DNA of 64,000 nucleotides, taken from positions 1-64,000 of the forward strand of contig JAFAAN010000066.1 of the NCBI GenBank assembly GCA_023426545.1, written 5' to 3'. This document shows, piece after piece, positions 50,282 to 58,671 of this stretch. Both the position numbers and the translations under genes were made by a program. The notes under the pieces are model-generated. The model made no database searches, was not told the origin of the DNA, and saw only the letters and a program-made list of their open reading frames with translations. The stretch comes from Pseudomonadota bacterium. GTDB taxonomy: Bacteria; Myxococcota; Myxococcia; Myxococcales; Myxococcaceae. How positions within the stretch are numbered: the first letter of the stretch is position 1; each line of letters opens with the position of its first letter.

Positions 50282-51549
50282 GTCGCGGACTCCCAGAGTT
50301 GGCGCTGCCGCCGGGCTTGCGCGACGAACCACGCCGCACCCAGCAGGACCGGAGTTCCGCCGCGGCGGACAATCTCCGCGGCGATGCGCCGGCCCGGAGC
50401 GCCGTAGGCGATGACCGCCACTCGGGCTCCGTCGAAGCGCAGGTCGTCAGGAGCAGGCACCCTGTCGGGCCACGTCCAGACGCCCGCCCCTGTGAGAGGC
50501 GCCTGGATGTCGGCGCGTCGGAGGACGCGCAAGTCACAGCCCGCGTCCTTCGCCACGGAGCGGAGCGCCGAGGTGGCGCCGCCATCTCCAAGGACGAACA
50601 CTTCGCGAGCCCCGAGCCGTTCGAGCACCTTCCGGGCGCCGAACGTGTCGGTGTTGAAGGCCTCCCACCGGTTGCCCCGGCGGACGAGCGTGTTGATGGC
50701 GTCCAGCGGCGACCCGGTGTGCTTCGCCAGCCGGAGCTTGAACGGGCTGGTGACGGCGAAGCCCGCGTAGTGCGGCAGCAACGCGTCCACCACGGCCTCG
50801 ACGGGACCGTCCTCGGGCAGGTCGATGCGGTCGAAGGGCTGGCGGTGGATGCGCGGCGAGCGCGAGTGGGCGATGGCCGTCCCCAGGATGCCCAGCCGCA
50901 GCGGCGGCGCCAGCGTGTACCGGTCCGCGCCGCGCACCTCGCGCACGGCATCGTCGAGCAGCCGCTGCCCTGGCGCCGCGGCCCACGTGCCGCCGGACGC
51001 GACGTAGTCGAGCACGTTATTCCGCGCGAGCAGGGCCCGCGTGGGCAGCGCCACCGCGCCCATGCCCAGCACCGTGACGCGCGTGGGGCCGAAGCGCTCC
51101 ACCAGCCGCCGCTGGGTCTCCAGCAGGGTGGCGAGGTGTGCCGGTTCCGCCATGGGCTCCACGTGTTTCACCAGGGCATCGGCGGGGAGCTCGCGCGCCC
51201 ACAGTTCGAGCGCCTCCTCGGTGGACAGGGCCCGGCTGGCATGGTGCGAGGCGAGCAGCTTCCCGGGAGGAGCCGCCAGCGAGCCCTGCTGTCCCGACGC
51301 GTCCATCAGGTCCCGGTCCACGCGCCACGCGGCCGCCACCCAGGGCTCGGGGAGCGGCTGTCCGCGCTCCGAGATGAGGAGGGGCAGCACCGCCGCCAGG
51401 GCCTCGAGCGCGATGGCCCCCGCGGCGTGCAGGTCCGTGCGAACCTCCAGCACGTCCGCGCCGCGGCGCTGGCAGTCCCGTGCGAAGCGGACGGCGTCCT
51501 CGCCGAGCACGGTGGGGGGGAGGGTGACGACACGCCGGGCGGGCGTCAC
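50278..51549 (-). CDS. fused 3-dehydroquinate dehydratase - shikimate dehydrogenase
   Basis: A 423-residue fusion. Residues 1-215 fit a type I dehydroquinase: E35-V-R37, His102/His103 (ASHHAS), the Schiff-base Lys128 (ALVKHVEP), Arg171 (ALPTRAL) and a final APGQ (Gln195) are in the right order. Residues about 218-423 are shikimate dehydrogenase (AroE): IAHSRSP, catalytic Lys271 (TSPFKLRLAKH), AINTLVR, FNTDTFG (Asp301), the NADP loop GDGGATSA (321-328) and a C-terminal QARRQRQLW. Fusions of these two activities are well known in plants; bacterial AroDE fusions exist but are less common. The enzyme would take dehydroquinate directly to shikimate. Overlaps aroC and shikimate kinase by four bases each. 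Confidence 0.87.
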   Translation of the reverse strand: MTPARRVVTLPPTVLGEDAVRFARDCQRRGADVLEVRTDLHAAGAIALEALAAVLPLLISERGQPLPEPWVAAAWRVDRDLMDASGQQGSLAAPPGKLLASHHASRALSTEEALELWARELPADALVKHVEPMAEPAHLATLLETQRRLVERFGPTRVTVLGMGAVALPTRALLARNNVLDYVASGGTWAAAPGQRLLDDAVREVRGADRYTLAPPLRLGILGTAIAHSRSPRIHRQPFDRIDLPEDGPVEAVVDALLPHYAGFAVTSPFKLRLAKHTGSPLDAINTLVRRGNRWEAFNTDTFGARKVLERLGAREVFVLGDGGATSALRSVAKDAGCDLRVLRRADIQAPLTGAGVWTWPDRVPAPDDLRFDGARVAVIAYGAPGRRIAAEIVRRGGTPVLLGAAWFVAQARRQRQLWESAT

Positions 51550-52148
51550 GGGGGCACCTCGGAGGCAAGGCAGCCCCGGAGGAAATCCTCCAGGGCCACG
51601 GTGGGCACGCGGGCATGGAGTGCCTCGCGCTCATGGAACACGGAGGACAGCTCGTCTTCGAGCGACAGGTCGGCGCGCAGGCGCGGGCGCGTCCGGTCCG
51701 AGAGCAGGCGCTCGCGGTAGGTGTCGAAGCACACGGGGACGACCAGGGTGAAGTGCCCAGCCAGTGCATCCGGGTGGTGCGACAGGAACCCGCCTCCCAC
51801 GGCCACCAGCCCTCCGGGCGGCAGCTCCAGCAGGGCCTGGCGCTCGGCGGCACGGAAGTCCTGGGGCGCTTCGGCCACCCAGGTGCGCAGCGAGCGCCCG
51901 TGCAGGCGCTCCAGGTGCGCGTCCAGGTCCAGGCCGGGCCGCGCGAGGAGGCGGGCCACCATGGGCAGCAGGCGCGACTTGCCCGCGCTCCGGTGTCCGG
52001 CAATCACCACCGTCTGTCCGGAGACGGGGGACCGGGCGGGCCCGGGGCGAGCGACCGCCTCTCTCAGTCCCGGCGAGAGCCGCGGATCGACCGAGGCGAG
52101 TATCCGTTCGACGAGGTGCCGCCGCTCCTCAGCGGACGGTGCCGACAT
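51546..52148 (-). CDS. shikimate kinase
   Basis: Phosphorylates shikimate at O3. A 200-residue P-loop kinase with an N-terminal extension of about 45 residues (PSAEERRHLVERILASVDP) before the Walker A motif GHRSAGKS (51-58). DLDAHLE with the shikimate-binding acid, AVGGGFLS, the lid arginines in SDRTRPRL and REALHARVPT are present. Overlaps the fusion gene (ATGA) downstream. Its start lies 20 bases inside the end of the methyltransferase gene. Confidence 0.88.
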   Translation of the reverse strand: MSAPSAEERRHLVERILASVDPRLSPGLREAVARPGPARSPVSGQTVVIAGHRSAGKSRLLPMVARLLARPGLDLDAHLERLHGRSLRTWVAEAPQDFRAAERQALLELPPGGLVAVGGGFLSHHPDALAGHFTLVVPVCFDTYRERLLSDRTRPRLRADLSLEDELSSVFHEREALHARVPTVALEDFLRGCLASEVPP

Positions 52149-52818
52149 AGACGTAGGCGGTGCCGAACGTGAGGGGATGCGCGCTCCGCTCCGCGTACGC
52201 TCCGGCCTGGTCCATCAGGTCCAGGAACCTGTCCCCCGCGGGGAAGGCGGCGGAGGTCCGCGGCAGGTACTGGTACGCGGCGCGGTTGCCGGTCAGCAGC
52301 CCGCCGACGGCGGGCATCACCGTCTTGCTGTAGAAGCGGAACAGCGCGCCGAACATCCCGGTGGGCTGGCCGAACTCCAGCACCACCACGCGGCCTCCGG
52401 GCCGGACCACCCGCGCCATCTCCTTCAGGCACTTCACCGGGTCATCCACGTTGCGGATGCCAAAGGAGATGGAGGCCACGTCGAAGCTGTCGGTCGCGAA
52501 GGGCAGGTCCATCGCGTCAGCGACCTGGAACTCCACCTGGAGGCCGGCCTTCTCCGCCTTGGAGGGGGCGGTCTCCAGCATCTCCGGGCAGAAGTCGGTG
52601 CCCACCACCCGGCCAGACACGCCCACCTTCCGCTTGAAGGACAGGGCCAGGTCGCCCGTGCCCGAGGCGCAGTCGAGGATCCGGTCGCCATCCTTCGCGC
52701 CGCTGAGCCGAACGGCCTTCCGGCGCCACAGCCGGTGGATGCCGAACGAGAGCACTTCATTCGTCACGTCGTACTTCGTGGCGATGGAAGAGAACATCTC
52801 ACGGACTTCGGTACTCAT
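52129..52818 (-). CDS. menG: demethylmenaquinone methyltransferase (MenG/UbiE)
   Basis: Last step of menaquinone synthesis: AdoMet-dependent C-methylation of demethylmenaquinone. 229 residues with MFSSIATKYDVTNEVLSFGIHRLWRR (family N-terminus), AdoMet motif LDCASGTGDLAL, DFCPEML, DAMDLPF, SISFGIRNVDDPVKCLKEMARV and GG-VVVLEFGQP. The family motifs identify it as UbiE/MenG. It sits second in the shikimate operon, between DAHP synthase (ATGA overlap) and shikimate kinase, and opposite the men operon, so methylation capacity is tied to chorismate supply. Confidence 0.93.
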   Translation of the reverse strand: MSTEVREMFSSIATKYDVTNEVLSFGIHRLWRRKAVRLSGAKDGDRILDCASGTGDLALSFKRKVGVSGRVVGTDFCPEMLETAPSKAEKAGLQVEFQVADAMDLPFATDSFDVASISFGIRNVDDPVKCLKEMARVVRPGGRVVVLEFGQPTGMFGALFRFYSKTVMPAVGGLLTGNRAAYQYLPRTSAAFPAGDRFLDLMDQAGAYAERSAHPLTFGTAYVYVGTVR

Positions 52819-53714
52819 CGCGCCCTCACGACCTGGGCCGGGAGCTCCGGCCTCCAAAGGTGTCGGTCCACCGCGTCTAGCACGGCTGGCAGCCGCCGCA
52901 TCAGTGTCTCGAAGCGCTCCGGCGTCAGCGCCTGGTGCCCATCGCACATGGCCTGCTCCGGCTTCGGGTGGACTTCAATCAACAATCCATCCGCCCCGGC
53001 GGCCGCGGCCGCCAGCGACATGGGGAGGATGAGCGCCGGGTCGCCCGTCGCGTGGGACGGGTCGACGATGACGGGCAGGTGGGTGCGCTGCTTCGCCCAG
53101 GCGACCGCCGCCAGGTCCAGCGTGTTGCGCAGCTCCGTCTCGAAGGTGCGGATGCCGCGCTCGCACAGCATCACCTGCTCGTTGCCGCCGTCGAGGATGT
53201 ACTCCGCCGCCAGCAGCCACTCCTGGAGCGTGGCCGACAGGCCTCGTTTGAGCAGCACGGGCTTGCGCACCTTCCCCAGCGCTCGCAGCAGCGAGAAGTT
53301 CTGCATGTTACGCGCGCCCACCTGGAGGATGTCCGTGGACGCCTCCATGAAGGGAATCTGCGCCGACTCCATGACCTCGCTGATGATGGGCAGGCCGTGG
53401 CGCTTGCCGGCCTCCGCCAGGACGTGCAGGCCCGGCTCGCCCATGCCCTGGAACGCGTAGGGGCTGGTGCGCGGCTTGAATACGCCACCGCGCAGGACGT
53501 GGGCGCCCGCTGCGGCCACCACGGCGGCGGCGTGCTGCACCTGCTCGGCGCCCTCCACCGCACAAGGGCCCGCCATGACGACGAACCCGGGACCGCCGAA
53601 CTCCACCGGTCCCACCCGCACCCGGGTGCCTTCGGGCCGCTCCGCGCGGTGCACCCGCAGTGCGCCTGGGGCCCGTCCGGACCCGGCTGGTTCGTCTGGC
53701 CGTTTGCCTCCCAC
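52815..53714 (-). CDS. 3-deoxy-7-phosphoheptulonate (DAHP) synthase
   Basis: First step of the shikimate pathway: PEP plus erythrose 4-phosphate to DAHP. The 299-residue type I-beta (KdsA-like) enzyme shows VMAGPCAVEG, RGGVFKPRTSPYAFQG, LQVGARNMQNF, VLLKRG, ERGIRTFE, VIVDPSHATG and LLIEVHPKPEQAMCDG. The short form lacks an N-terminal ACT or chorismate mutase domain, so no classical feedback domain is visible. I use GTG at 53714, which has GGGAGG upstream; TTG at 53726 is the alternative, and both fit poorly with an ATG preference. First gene of the operon. Confidence 0.9.
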   Translation of the reverse strand: MGGKRPDEPAGSGRAPGALRVHRAERPEGTRVRVGPVEFGGPGFVVMAGPCAVEGAEQVQHAAAVVAAAGAHVLRGGVFKPRTSPYAFQGMGEPGLHVLAEAGKRHGLPIISEVMESAQIPFMEASTDILQVGARNMQNFSLLRALGKVRKPVLLKRGLSATLQEWLLAAEYILDGGNEQVMLCERGIRTFETELRNTLDLAAVAWAKQRTHLPVIVDPSHATGDPALILPMSLAAAAAGADGLLIEVHPKPEQAMCDGHQALTPERFETLMRRLPAVLDAVDRHLWRPELPAQVVRAR

Positions 53715-53730
53715 GGACCCTCCCAATCAT

Positions 53731-53754
53731 GGAGTTCAAGAGGTTTTGAACTCC
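53731..53754. promoter_or_regulatory. perfect 9-bp inverted repeat in the aro/men divergent region
   Basis: GGAGTTCAA (53731-53739), six-base spacer GAGGTT, then TTGAACTCC (53746-53754), without mismatch. It lies 17 bases upstream of the DAHP synthase GTG and 77 bases upstream of menF. The symmetry fits a dimeric repressor operator shared by the two operons; as RNA it would also fold into a hairpin in the leader of the aro transcript. Confidence 0.6.
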
Positions 53755-53830
53755 TTGGTGCATGTATAGCCGAGATGGCTTAGAAGACAACCGAAGGTGA
53801 TTGCTACGCAATCGCCGATGAGGAACGCTG

Positions 53831-55141
53831 ATGAAGACGCTCAATCCCGTTGAGAGCCAGCGCTGGGTGGCCGGAGTGACGCCCCTTGCGGTGGTGGATC
53901 CGCTCGCGGGTGCGGACGTGCTGGGCGTTCCCTCGGTGTACTGGGAGCGCCCGCTGGCCCAGGAGGCGGCGGCGGGGTGGGGCGAGGCGGCGGTGGTGGA
54001 GGCAACGGACGCGGCCGACGTTCCCGACGTGCTGGCCTCGCTGGGCCGCGTGCCGGTGCGTTGGCTGGGGGAGGCGCCGGAGTCGATGCCGGGCCCCTGG
54101 TTCGGCGGGCTGCGCTTCGAGGCCTCGGGCGCGGTGGACGCGGCGTGGGCGCCGCATGGAGTGACGCGCTGGACGCTGCCCGAGGTGCTGGTGTTCCGCT
54201 CGGGGCGCGGCGTGAGCGCGGTGGTCTTCGCGCAGGAGGGCCGGGGCGGCGAGGACTTGGTCCGCTCGCGGCTGGAGCGCGTGCGCGCCTGCTTCCCGGA
54301 GGCGTACCGGCACGCCCGGGGCGGGCCCGTGGCGCTGGAGCTGCGCGCGTCGCGGCCGGACTTCGAGGCCCGGGTGCAGCGCGCGCTGGACGCGATTGCG
54401 GCCGGACACCTCCAGAAGGTGGTGCTGGCGCGTCCCCTGGACGCGGAGGGCCCCGCGCCCTTCGACGTGGTGGATGTCCTGGCGCGGCTGCGTGAGCAGA
54501 ACCCGCGCTGCGCCACCTTCCACTTCCAGACGCCGGATGGGACGTGCTTCCTGGGCGCGACGCCGGAGACGCTGTGCCGCGTGGACGGGCAGGTGCTGGA
54601 GACGGAGGCCCTCGCGGGCACCGCGGCGCCCGGGCAGGCGGAGGGGCTGCTGGAGCACGACAAGGACGTGCGCGAGCACCAGTCGGTGGTGCGCTACTTG
54701 TTCGCGGCGCTGAAGCCGCTGGCGGAGCAGGTGTCCTCGGACCCGGAGCCCGCGCTGCTGACCTTGAAGAACGTGGTGCACCTGCGGACGGGCTTCCGCG
54801 CGGAGCTGCGCCCCGGCGTGACGCCCGCGCAGGTGGTGGCCGCGCTGCACCCCACGCCGGCCGTGGGGGGCACACCGCGCGAGCGCGCGCTGTCGTTCCT
54901 GGTTGAGCACGAGGGCCTGGACCGTGGGTGGTACGCGGGGCCGGTGGGCTGGGTGGGCCCCGGGCGAGCGCACCTGATGGTGGCGCTGCGCTCGGCGCGG
55001 GTGAAGGGCGCGACGGCCCGGTTGTTCGTGGGGGTGGGGTTGGTGGCTGGCTCCAACCCCGAATCGGAGTGGCGGGAGACGGAGATGAAGAGCCTGGCCA
55101 TGTTGCGGGCGCTGGGAGGCGGGGATGTCGTCCGACGCTAA
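53831..55141 (+). CDS. menF: isochorismate synthase
   Basis: Isomerises chorismate to isochorismate, the committed step of menaquinone synthesis. 436 residues of the chorismate-binding family: HLQKVVLARPLD (catalytic Lys), FLGATPETLCRVDG, ETEALAGTAAPG, HDKDVREHQSVVRYL, HLRTGFRAEL, HPTPAVGGTPRERALSFL, WYAGPVGWV and a final R-LFVGVGLVAGSNPESEW. N-terminal domain is less conserved, as usual. First gene of menFDHACE; menD overlaps its end by 17 bases. Confidence 0.95.
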   Translation: MKTLNPVESQRWVAGVTPLAVVDPLAGADVLGVPSVYWERPLAQEAAAGWGEAAVVEATDAADVPDVLASLGRVPVRWLGEAPESMPGPWFGGLRFEASGAVDAAWAPHGVTRWTLPEVLVFRSGRGVSAVVFAQEGRGGEDLVRSRLERVRACFPEAYRHARGGPVALELRASRPDFEARVQRALDAIAAGHLQKVVLARPLDAEGPAPFDVVDVLARLREQNPRCATFHFQTPDGTCFLGATPETLCRVDGQVLETEALAGTAAPGQAEGLLEHDKDVREHQSVVRYLFAALKPLAEQVSSDPEPALLTLKNVVHLRTGFRAELRPGVTPAQVVAALHPTPAVGGTPRERALSFLVEHEGLDRGWYAGPVGWVGPGRAHLMVALRSARVKGATARLFVGVGLVAGSNPESEWRETEMKSLAMLRALGGGDVVRR

Positions 55142-56894
55142 CCTCAACGTGCTGTGGGCACGCGCGTTGGTGGAGGAGCTCGTGCGCGGCGGGGTCCGGC
55201 ACGCGGTGGTGTGTCCGGGGTCGCGCTCGTCGCCGCTCGCCCTGGCGTGTGCCGGGGCGGAGGGGCTGCGCACCTGGTCCGTCATCGACGAGCGCAGCGC
55301 GGGCTTCTTCGCCCTGGGGCTCGCGAAGCAGTCGCGCGCGCCGGCCGTGGTGGTGGCGACCAGCGGCACGGCCGGGGCGCACTTCTATCCGGCCGTCATC
55401 GAGGCCGCGCTGTCCCATGTCCCCCTGCTGGTGCTGACGGCGGACCGGCCCCTGGAGCTCCAGGGGTGGGGCGCGCCGCAGACAGTGTCGCAGGCGCGCC
55501 TCTTCAGTGAGCACGCCCGGTTCTTCGCGGACCTGGGGGTGCCCGAGGCCCACGACGCGGCGCTGGTGCACCTGCGCGCCACTGTCGCCCGCGCGGTCGT
55601 CAGCGCCTGGCGCGCCCCTCGCGGCGCCGCGCAGCTCAACGTCCCCTTCCGTGAGCCCCTGGCACCGGTGGTGGAGGCGTTCTCCGGGGCCGCGTTGAGC
55701 GCGCTCGCGACGTCGGGGCGGCCTGGCGCTCCGCTCACGCGCATCGTGCCCCCCGAGCCGATGCCGGACACGGCCATCCTGGACGAGGTCCGCCAGCGCA
55801 TCGCGGCGACTACGCGGGGTGTCATCGTCTGTGGCCCGCGGGATGAGGCGGATGGCTTCGCCGAGGCCATCGGCGCGCTGTCGCAAGCGACGGGCTACCC
55901 CGTGCTAGCCGAGTCCACGTCCCAGGCCCGCTACGGCGGCGGCCCGCTCACCGTGTCGCACTACGACGCGCTGCTGCGCCACGCGCCCTTCGCGAAGGCG
56001 CATCGGCCGGAGCTGGTGCTGCGCTTCGGGGGCGGGCTGACGCCCAAGGTGCCCCAGCAGTGGCTGGACGGCTCCGGCGCGGACATCGTCCTCTTCAGCG
56101 ACGGCGGCGCGCTGTTCGACCCGGCGCACCGCGCGGCGACGGTGGTGGAGGGCTCCGCGGTGAAGGCGTGCGAGGCGCTGGCGCGGGGGCTCGCGCGTGG
56201 CGCGGGGCCGTGGGCGCGCGGCTTCCTGGCGGCGGAGCAGCGCGTCCGCACGGCGCTGGAGGCCGCCTTCGCGGAGCAGCCCGACACGCTCTCCGAGCCG
56301 CGCATCGCCCGCGAGGTGGTGGCGGCCCTGCCCGCGGGCGCCCCGCTGTTCGTGTCCAGCAGCATGCCCATCCGCGACGTGGACGCCTTCGCGCCGGCTG
56401 GCGCGGTGCCGCTCCGGGTGCTCGCCAACCGCGGCGCGAATGGCATCGATGGCATCGTCTCCAGCGCCCTGGGCGTGGCCGCGGCCGCTGGCCGTCCCGC
56501 GGTGTTGCTCACGGGGGACCTGGCGCTGCTCCACGACGTGGGCGCCTTCGTCACCGCGTCGCGTGCCCGGGTGCCGCTCACGGTGGTGGCGGTGAACAAC
56601 GACGGGGGCGGCATCTTCTCGTTCCTGCCCATCGCGAAGGCGGCGCCTCCCGACGCGTTCGAGACGCTCTTCGGCACGCCGCATGGCGTGGACCTGTCCC
56701 ACGCGGCGGGGCTGGGCGGCGCGCGGTTCCACCGGCCGGAGACGCCCACGGCCCTCCGGGCGGCGGTGCGTGAGGGCCTGGAAGGCGGGCTCCACCTGGT
56801 GGAGGTGCGCGTGGACCGCGGCGCCAACGTGGATGAGCACCGGCGGCTGTTCGCTCGAATGGCCGCTTCCTTGGGAGAAGGACCATGGGCGTGA
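55125..56894 (+). CDS. menD: SEPHCHC synthase (MenD)
   Basis: ThDP enzyme that joins isochorismate and 2-oxoglutarate. 589 residues. N-terminal pyrimidine-binding domain with VVCPGSRSSPLALAC, VIDERSAGFFALGLAK (catalytic Glu) and ATSGTAGAHFYPAVIEA; middle domain; C-terminal diphosphate domain with NRGANGIDGIVSSALG, LLTGDLALLHDVGAF and NNDGGGIFSFLP. Full length. Overlaps menF (17 bases) and menH (10 bases). Confidence 0.97.
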   Translation: MSSDANLNVLWARALVEELVRGGVRHAVVCPGSRSSPLALACAGAEGLRTWSVIDERSAGFFALGLAKQSRAPAVVVATSGTAGAHFYPAVIEAALSHVPLLVLTADRPLELQGWGAPQTVSQARLFSEHARFFADLGVPEAHDAALVHLRATVARAVVSAWRAPRGAAQLNVPFREPLAPVVEAFSGAALSALATSGRPGAPLTRIVPPEPMPDTAILDEVRQRIAATTRGVIVCGPRDEADGFAEAIGALSQATGYPVLAESTSQARYGGGPLTVSHYDALLRHAPFAKAHRPELVLRFGGGLTPKVPQQWLDGSGADIVLFSDGGALFDPAHRAATVVEGSAVKACEALARGLARGAGPWARGFLAAEQRVRTALEAAFAEQPDTLSEPRIAREVVAALPAGAPLFVSSSMPIRDVDAFAPAGAVPLRVLANRGANGIDGIVSSALGVAAAAGRPAVLLTGDLALLHDVGAFVTASRARVPLTVVAVNNDGGGIFSFLPIAKAAPPDAFETLFGTPHGVDLSHAAGLGGARFHRPETPTALRAAVREGLEGGLHLVEVRVDRGANVDEHRRLFARMAASLGEGPWA

Positions 56895-57742
56895 AGCTGG
56901 CTTACGAGATGTGGGGTGAGGGTTCCCGTCCGCTCGTGCTGCTGCACGGCTTCACGGGAAGCCGCAGGGCCTTCGACGGGCTGCGTCCGCTGCTGGGGCG
57001 CGACGTGCGCGCGGTGGTGGTGGACCTCCCGGGGCATGGCGCCACGCCGCTGCCGGCCCAGAAGGGGCGTGACGGCTTCCTGGAGACGCTCGATGCGCTC
57101 GTCTCGCTGGTGGACTCGCTGGGCCTGGGCACCGTGGACCTGCTGGGCTATTCGCAGGGCGCCCGCGTGGCGCTCGCCGCGGCGGTGCGCGCGCCGGACC
57201 GCTTTGGACGGCTCATCATGGAGAGTGGCTCTCCGGGCTTGCACCGGCGCCAGGAGCGCGCGGCGCGGCGCGAGGCGGACGGGCAGCTCGCGACGTTCAT
57301 CCGGACGCGGGGCGTGGAGGCCTTCGTGGACCGGTGGGAGCAGCTCCCGCTGTTCGACGGCCTGCGCCGGCTTCCCCGGGAGAGCCAGGAGGCGCTGCGC
57401 GCTCAGCGCTGCGCGGGGACGCCGGAGGGGTTCGCGGGCGCGCTGGAGTGCCTGGGCCTGGGCGTCCAGCCGGACTTCTGGCCGGAGCTCCACGCCCAGC
57501 GGCTGCCCACGCTGCTGCTGACGGGCGCCGAGGACGCGAAGTTCACCCAACTCGCCCGCCGCATGGCCGCCGAGCTGCCGGTGGTGTGGCGCCACGCCTT
57601 CGAGGGCTGCGGCCACGCGCCGCACCTGGAGGCCCCGGAGGCCTACGCCCGTGAGGTCCTGGGCTTCCTCCAGACGCCCTGGTACGAGGCGCCGCAGTTC
57701 GACAGCTCCGCCGCGGTGGGCGAGGGCAGGGTGACCTCGTGA
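56885..57742 (+). CDS. menH: SHCHC synthase, alpha/beta hydrolase (MenH)
   Basis: Removes pyruvate from SEPHCHC. 285-residue alpha/beta hydrolase: VLLHGFTGSRRAF, the nucleophile elbow LLGYSQGARVAL (Ser), LLTGAEDAKFT (Asp) and EGCGHAPHLEAPE (His). MenH usually has GYSMG; here it is GYSQG. The C-terminal 25 residues (WYEAPQFDSS...) extend the fold. Overlaps menD, and menA begins on a GTG overlapping its stop. Confidence 0.9.
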   Translation: MGVKLAYEMWGEGSRPLVLLHGFTGSRRAFDGLRPLLGRDVRAVVVDLPGHGATPLPAQKGRDGFLETLDALVSLVDSLGLGTVDLLGYSQGARVALAAAVRAPDRFGRLIMESGSPGLHRRQERAARREADGQLATFIRTRGVEAFVDRWEQLPLFDGLRRLPRESQEALRAQRCAGTPEGFAGALECLGLGVQPDFWPELHAQRLPTLLLTGAEDAKFTQLARRMAAELPVVWRHAFEGCGHAPHLEAPEAYAREVLGFLQTPWYEAPQFDSSAAVGEGRVTS

Positions 57743-58662
57743 GCACCTCGGTTCCGGCGCCGGGCCCGCTGTCGGTGAGGCCGCGGCCCGGGGTGAAGCA
57801 CTGGGTGATGGCGGCGCGGCCCAAGACGCTGACGGCGGCGCTGGTGCCGGTGGCAGTGGGCACGGGGCTCGCGTTCGGCTCGGGCGTGGGACGGTGGCTG
57901 CCCGCGCTGGCCGCGCTGATGGGCGCGGTGCTCATCCAGATTGGTACCAACTTCATCAACGACTACTACGACTTCAAGAAGGGCGCGGACACGCACGAGC
58001 GCCTCGGGCCACAGCGCGTGACGCAGAGTGGCCTCATCGCGCCGGGGACGGTGCTGGCGGGCGCAGCGGTGTGCTTCGCGCTGGCCACGGCGGTGGGGCT
58101 CTACCTGCTCATGGTGGGCGGCTGGCCCATCATCGCCATCGGCGTGGCGTCGCTGCTGTGCGGCTACGCGTACACCGGAGGCCCCTTTCCGCTGGGGTAC
58201 AACGGCCTGGGCGACCTCTTCGTCTTCATCTTCTTCGGGCTGGTGGCGGTGACGGGCACCTACTACGTCCAGGCGGGGATGGTGGACCCGGCGGCGTGGT
58301 GGGCCGCGGTGCCGGTGGGCGCCAGCGGCACCATGCTCATCGTCGTCAACAACCTGCGCGACGTGACGACGGACGTGAAGGCCGGCAAGCGCACCCTGGC
58401 CGTGCGCTTCGGCACGGGCATGGGCAAGGCGGAGTACGTGCTGCTGCTCGTGCTCTCCTTCGCCACGCCCTTCGCCATGTTCGCGTTGAAGCTGGCCAGC
58501 CCCTGGGTCTTCCTGTGCCTCCTGAGCCTGCCGCTGGCGGTGCCTCCGCTGAAACAGGTGCTGAAATCCGAAGGCGCGGCGCTGAATCCGGCCCTGGGGG
58601 CCACGGCGAGGTTGCAGCTCGTGTTCGGCATGCTGTTCGCGCTGGGCCTCTACCTGAGATGA
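57739..58662 (+). CDS. menA: 1,4-dihydroxy-2-naphthoate polyprenyltransferase
   Basis: UbiA-family membrane prenyltransferase that attaches the polyprenyl tail to DHNA. 307 residues with eight or nine predicted membrane helices. First Asp-rich motif GTNFINDYYDFKKGADTHER, second motif NNLRDVTTDVKAGKRTLAVRFG. The GTG start overlaps the menH stop (GTGA). The first 20 residues are proline-rich and cytoplasmic. Confidence 0.95.
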   Translation: MSTSVPAPGPLSVRPRPGVKHWVMAARPKTLTAALVPVAVGTGLAFGSGVGRWLPALAALMGAVLIQIGTNFINDYYDFKKGADTHERLGPQRVTQSGLIAPGTVLAGAAVCFALATAVGLYLLMVGGWPIIAIGVASLLCGYAYTGGPFPLGYNGLGDLFVFIFFGLVAVTGTYYVQAGMVDPAAWWAAVPVGASGTMLIVVNNLRDVTTDVKAGKRTLAVRFGTGMGKAEYVLLLVLSFATPFAMFALKLASPWVFLCLLSLPLAVPPLKQVLKSEGAALNPALGATARLQLVFGMLFALGLYLR

Positions 58663-58671
58663 TGTGAGTCC

